A stretch of 38,743 bases of DNA from Burkholderiaceae bacterium. GTDB lineage: Bacteria > Pseudomonadota > Gammaproteobacteria > Burkholderiales > Burkholderiaceae. The stretch is taken from the NCBI GenBank assembly GCA_947371415.1, contig CANBPJ010000002.1, positions 1 through 38,743 of the forward strand, read 5' to 3'. The notes below the pieces were generated by a model, which did not search any database, was not told where the DNA came from, and was given only the letters and a program-made list of their open reading frames with translations. A program made the position numbers and the translations under genes. Positions 37,576 to 38,743 of the stretch are shown in pieces; the stretch's first letter is position 1, and each line of letters opens with the position of its first letter.

Positions 37576-37592
37576 AAATAGTTAAACTATTT
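37576..37592. promoter_or_regulatory. Operator-like palindrome 1 upstream of channel-like gene
   Basis: AAATAGTT-A-AACTATTT is a perfect 8-bp inverted repeat with a 1-base centre, 48-65 bp before the ATG of the last gene. It looks like a repressor or activator site; the regulator is not identifiable here. Confidence 0.55.
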
Positions 37593-37605
37593 CAAAATTA
37601 AAGCC

Positions 37606-37618
37606 CAGTTAAGAACTG
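37606..37618. promoter_or_regulatory. Operator-like palindrome 2 upstream of channel-like gene
   Basis: CAGTT-AAG-AACTG is a perfect 5-bp inverted repeat with a 3-base centre, 13 bp after palindrome 1. It shares the AGTT...AACT core, so the two may bind the same factor or overlap a promoter. Confidence 0.45.
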
Positions 37619-37640
37619 ACTCAAATAAAGGTTTGTCAAT

Positions 37641-38741
37641 ATGTCGGCCATACTATCCTCGGAAAAGAAGTCCTTTCTTAGATATTGGGCGATTGGCATT
37701 TCCATTACATATGTCTTGATCGCCATATTGGTTGTCTATATTGTCCAAGGCGAGAAGAGTGTTGCCAACAGAAATCATGCTCTTAGGATGAGCCCTGATG
37801 CAGTGGAGCCCGGAAAGACACCTCCCGATCCCCTTCCTCCTAATGTCGACTTTAAACCAGTAAATGTCGGTATCTACTTAGACGGCATAGAGAGCTTTTC
37901 AATAAAAGATTCCTACTGGACGCCAACTTTTTATATTTGGTTCCGCTGGAAGGGTGATCAGTCGCTAAACCCAGGAAAAAATTTTAGGCTTGTTGATGGA
38001 AAAATTGAACTGAAAGATCTTCAAGACAGCTATACAGCACCTGATGGCACAAACTACGAGGTTTATAAAGTTGTAGCCAGGGTTACGAAGTTCTTCAACA
38101 CGACACGAGCACCCTTAGACGACCATATGCTCAATATTTACATTGAGGATTCGGCGAATGATGTGCGGCGTATGCGTTATGTCCCTGATCCAACATCTGG
38201 CATTAGCTCTCGGGTAAAAATTTCTGGTTATGACATCACCGGAATGAGCGCAGTGGTAAAACCCCATACCTATAAAACAAGTTATGGCGATCCAAGGGCT
38301 GAAGAAGGCAGGCGGACAACCTTTAGTGAATATAACTATGGGGTGACAGTTAAGCGAAATGGCGTAGGTGTTTTTTTGAAGCTATTCATTGGACTTTACG
38401 CCGGTGTATTGCTTACCTTTTGTAGTTTTTATATTCATCCTTCTGAGACCGGATCGCGCTATGCTTTTCCATCAGCATCATACTTTGGAGTTATAGCAAA
38501 TGCCTACATGACCCACTCTTTGTTGCCCTCTTCGGGCTATTTCGGATTAGCAGATTTAGTTACCGCAATTGGCTTGTTCACCATTACTTTATGTGTAATT
38601 GCCTCACTAATTTCGGTTTATTGCTACCAGCAAAAAAAGGACCCAGACTTTTCCTTGAGGCTGGATAAGGTGTCCCTTAGATATATTGGGGCTGGATTTA
38701 TAGCGGTTAATATCCTTTTGCCTATCTGTGCCTTTTATTAA
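37641..38741 (+). CDS. Divergent pentameric ligand-gated ion channel-like protein
   Basis: A 366-residue membrane protein resembling bacterial Cys-loop-type (pLGIC) channels. Residues 71-104 (VNVGIYLDGIESFSIKDSYW, then FYIWFRW) fit the first strands of the ligand-binding sandwich. RAPLDDHMLNIYIED (157-170) fits the FPFDxQ-like loop. Helices at about 242-264, 274-294, 300-327 and 346-364 fit M1-M4, with LLPSSGYFGLADLVTAIG (294-311) like the M2-M3 loop. An N-terminal helix (15-36) looks like an uncleaved anchor instead of a signal peptide. The cysteine pair of animal receptors is absent, as in bacterial members. TAAAGG lies 9 bp before the ATG. Ligand and ion choice are unknown; homology is by eye only. 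Confidence 0.6.
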   Translation: MSAILSSEKKSFLRYWAIGISITYVLIAILVVYIVQGEKSVANRNHALRMSPDAVEPGKTPPDPLPPNVDFKPVNVGIYLDGIESFSIKDSYWTPTFYIWFRWKGDQSLNPGKNFRLVDGKIELKDLQDSYTAPDGTNYEVYKVVARVTKFFNTTRAPLDDHMLNIYIEDSANDVRRMRYVPDPTSGISSRVKISGYDITGMSAVVKPHTYKTSYGDPRAEEGRRTTFSEYNYGVTVKRNGVGVFLKLFIGLYAGVLLTFCSFYIHPSETGSRYAFPSASYFGVIANAYMTHSLLPSSGYFGLADLVTAIGLFTITLCVIASLISVYCYQQKKDPDFSLRLDKVSLRYIGAGFIAVNILLPICAFY

Positions 38742-38743
38742 GG

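Overview
The window looks like the chromosomal replication-origin region of a betaproteobacterium of the order Burkholderiales. The best guess is Polynucleobacter or a close relative. This rests on moderate GC content, the gene order dnaA-dnaN-gyrB-SET protein-DUF3717 protein diverging from rpmH-rnpA-yidD-yidC-mnmE, the neighbouring parAB-rsmG-mnmG and atp genes, a Burkholderiales-type DUF3717 protein, a NtrY/short-NtrX pair, and an orphan TctC (Bug) binding protein. The genus is inferred by reading; no database search was possible.

Layout. Left arm, all on the minus strand: atpB (cut by the window edge), atpI, parB, parA, rsmG and mnmG, with one perfect and one near-perfect parS site in and just upstream of mnmG. 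Next comes a five-gene branched-chain-type ABC uptake operon (livG, livF, binding protein, livH, livM), then a DUF3717 protein, a SET-domain protein, gyrB, dnaN and dnaA. The dnaN-dnaA gap (14850-15114) is the likely oriC: a run of five DnaA-trio repeats, a GC-rich hexamer, then a cluster of DnaA boxes. More DnaA boxes lie between dnaA and rpmH. Right arm, mostly plus strand: rpmH, rnpA, yidD, yidC and mnmE; then pckG and a stand-alone MnmC2-like oxidoreductase. topB and a short dprA run against the fork. Then def, fmt, rsmB, a DUF4390 gene, ntrY and ntrX in a tight operon; an OsmC-YcaO fusion; an orphan tctC; tRNA-Phe; and a divergent pentameric ligand-gated-channel-like gene.

How it works together. 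Most genes point away from the dnaN-dnaA gap, so transcription follows replication on both arms, as expected for an origin. DnaA, DnaN, GyrB, ParA/ParB and parS form the replication and segregation module. MnmG, MnmE and the MnmC2-like protein act on the same tRNA wobble uridine. RpmH, RnpA, YidD, YidC, Def, Fmt, RsmB and RsmG serve translation, RNA processing and membrane insertion.

The accessory part is the last 1.7 kb. The 3' end of tRNA-Phe and its terminator are repeated 298 bp downstream (62 bp, 2 mismatches), which looks like an integration scar. Directly beyond lies the channel-like gene, preceded by two operator-like palindromes. Other points worth checking are the 175-bp antisense overlap between the MnmC2-like gene and topB, the NtrX lacking its AAA+ domain, and the OsmC-YcaO fusion with both OsmC cysteines kept. 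I see no CRISPR array, insertion sequence or prophage, and no clear new multi-gene system; most of the window is housekeeping.
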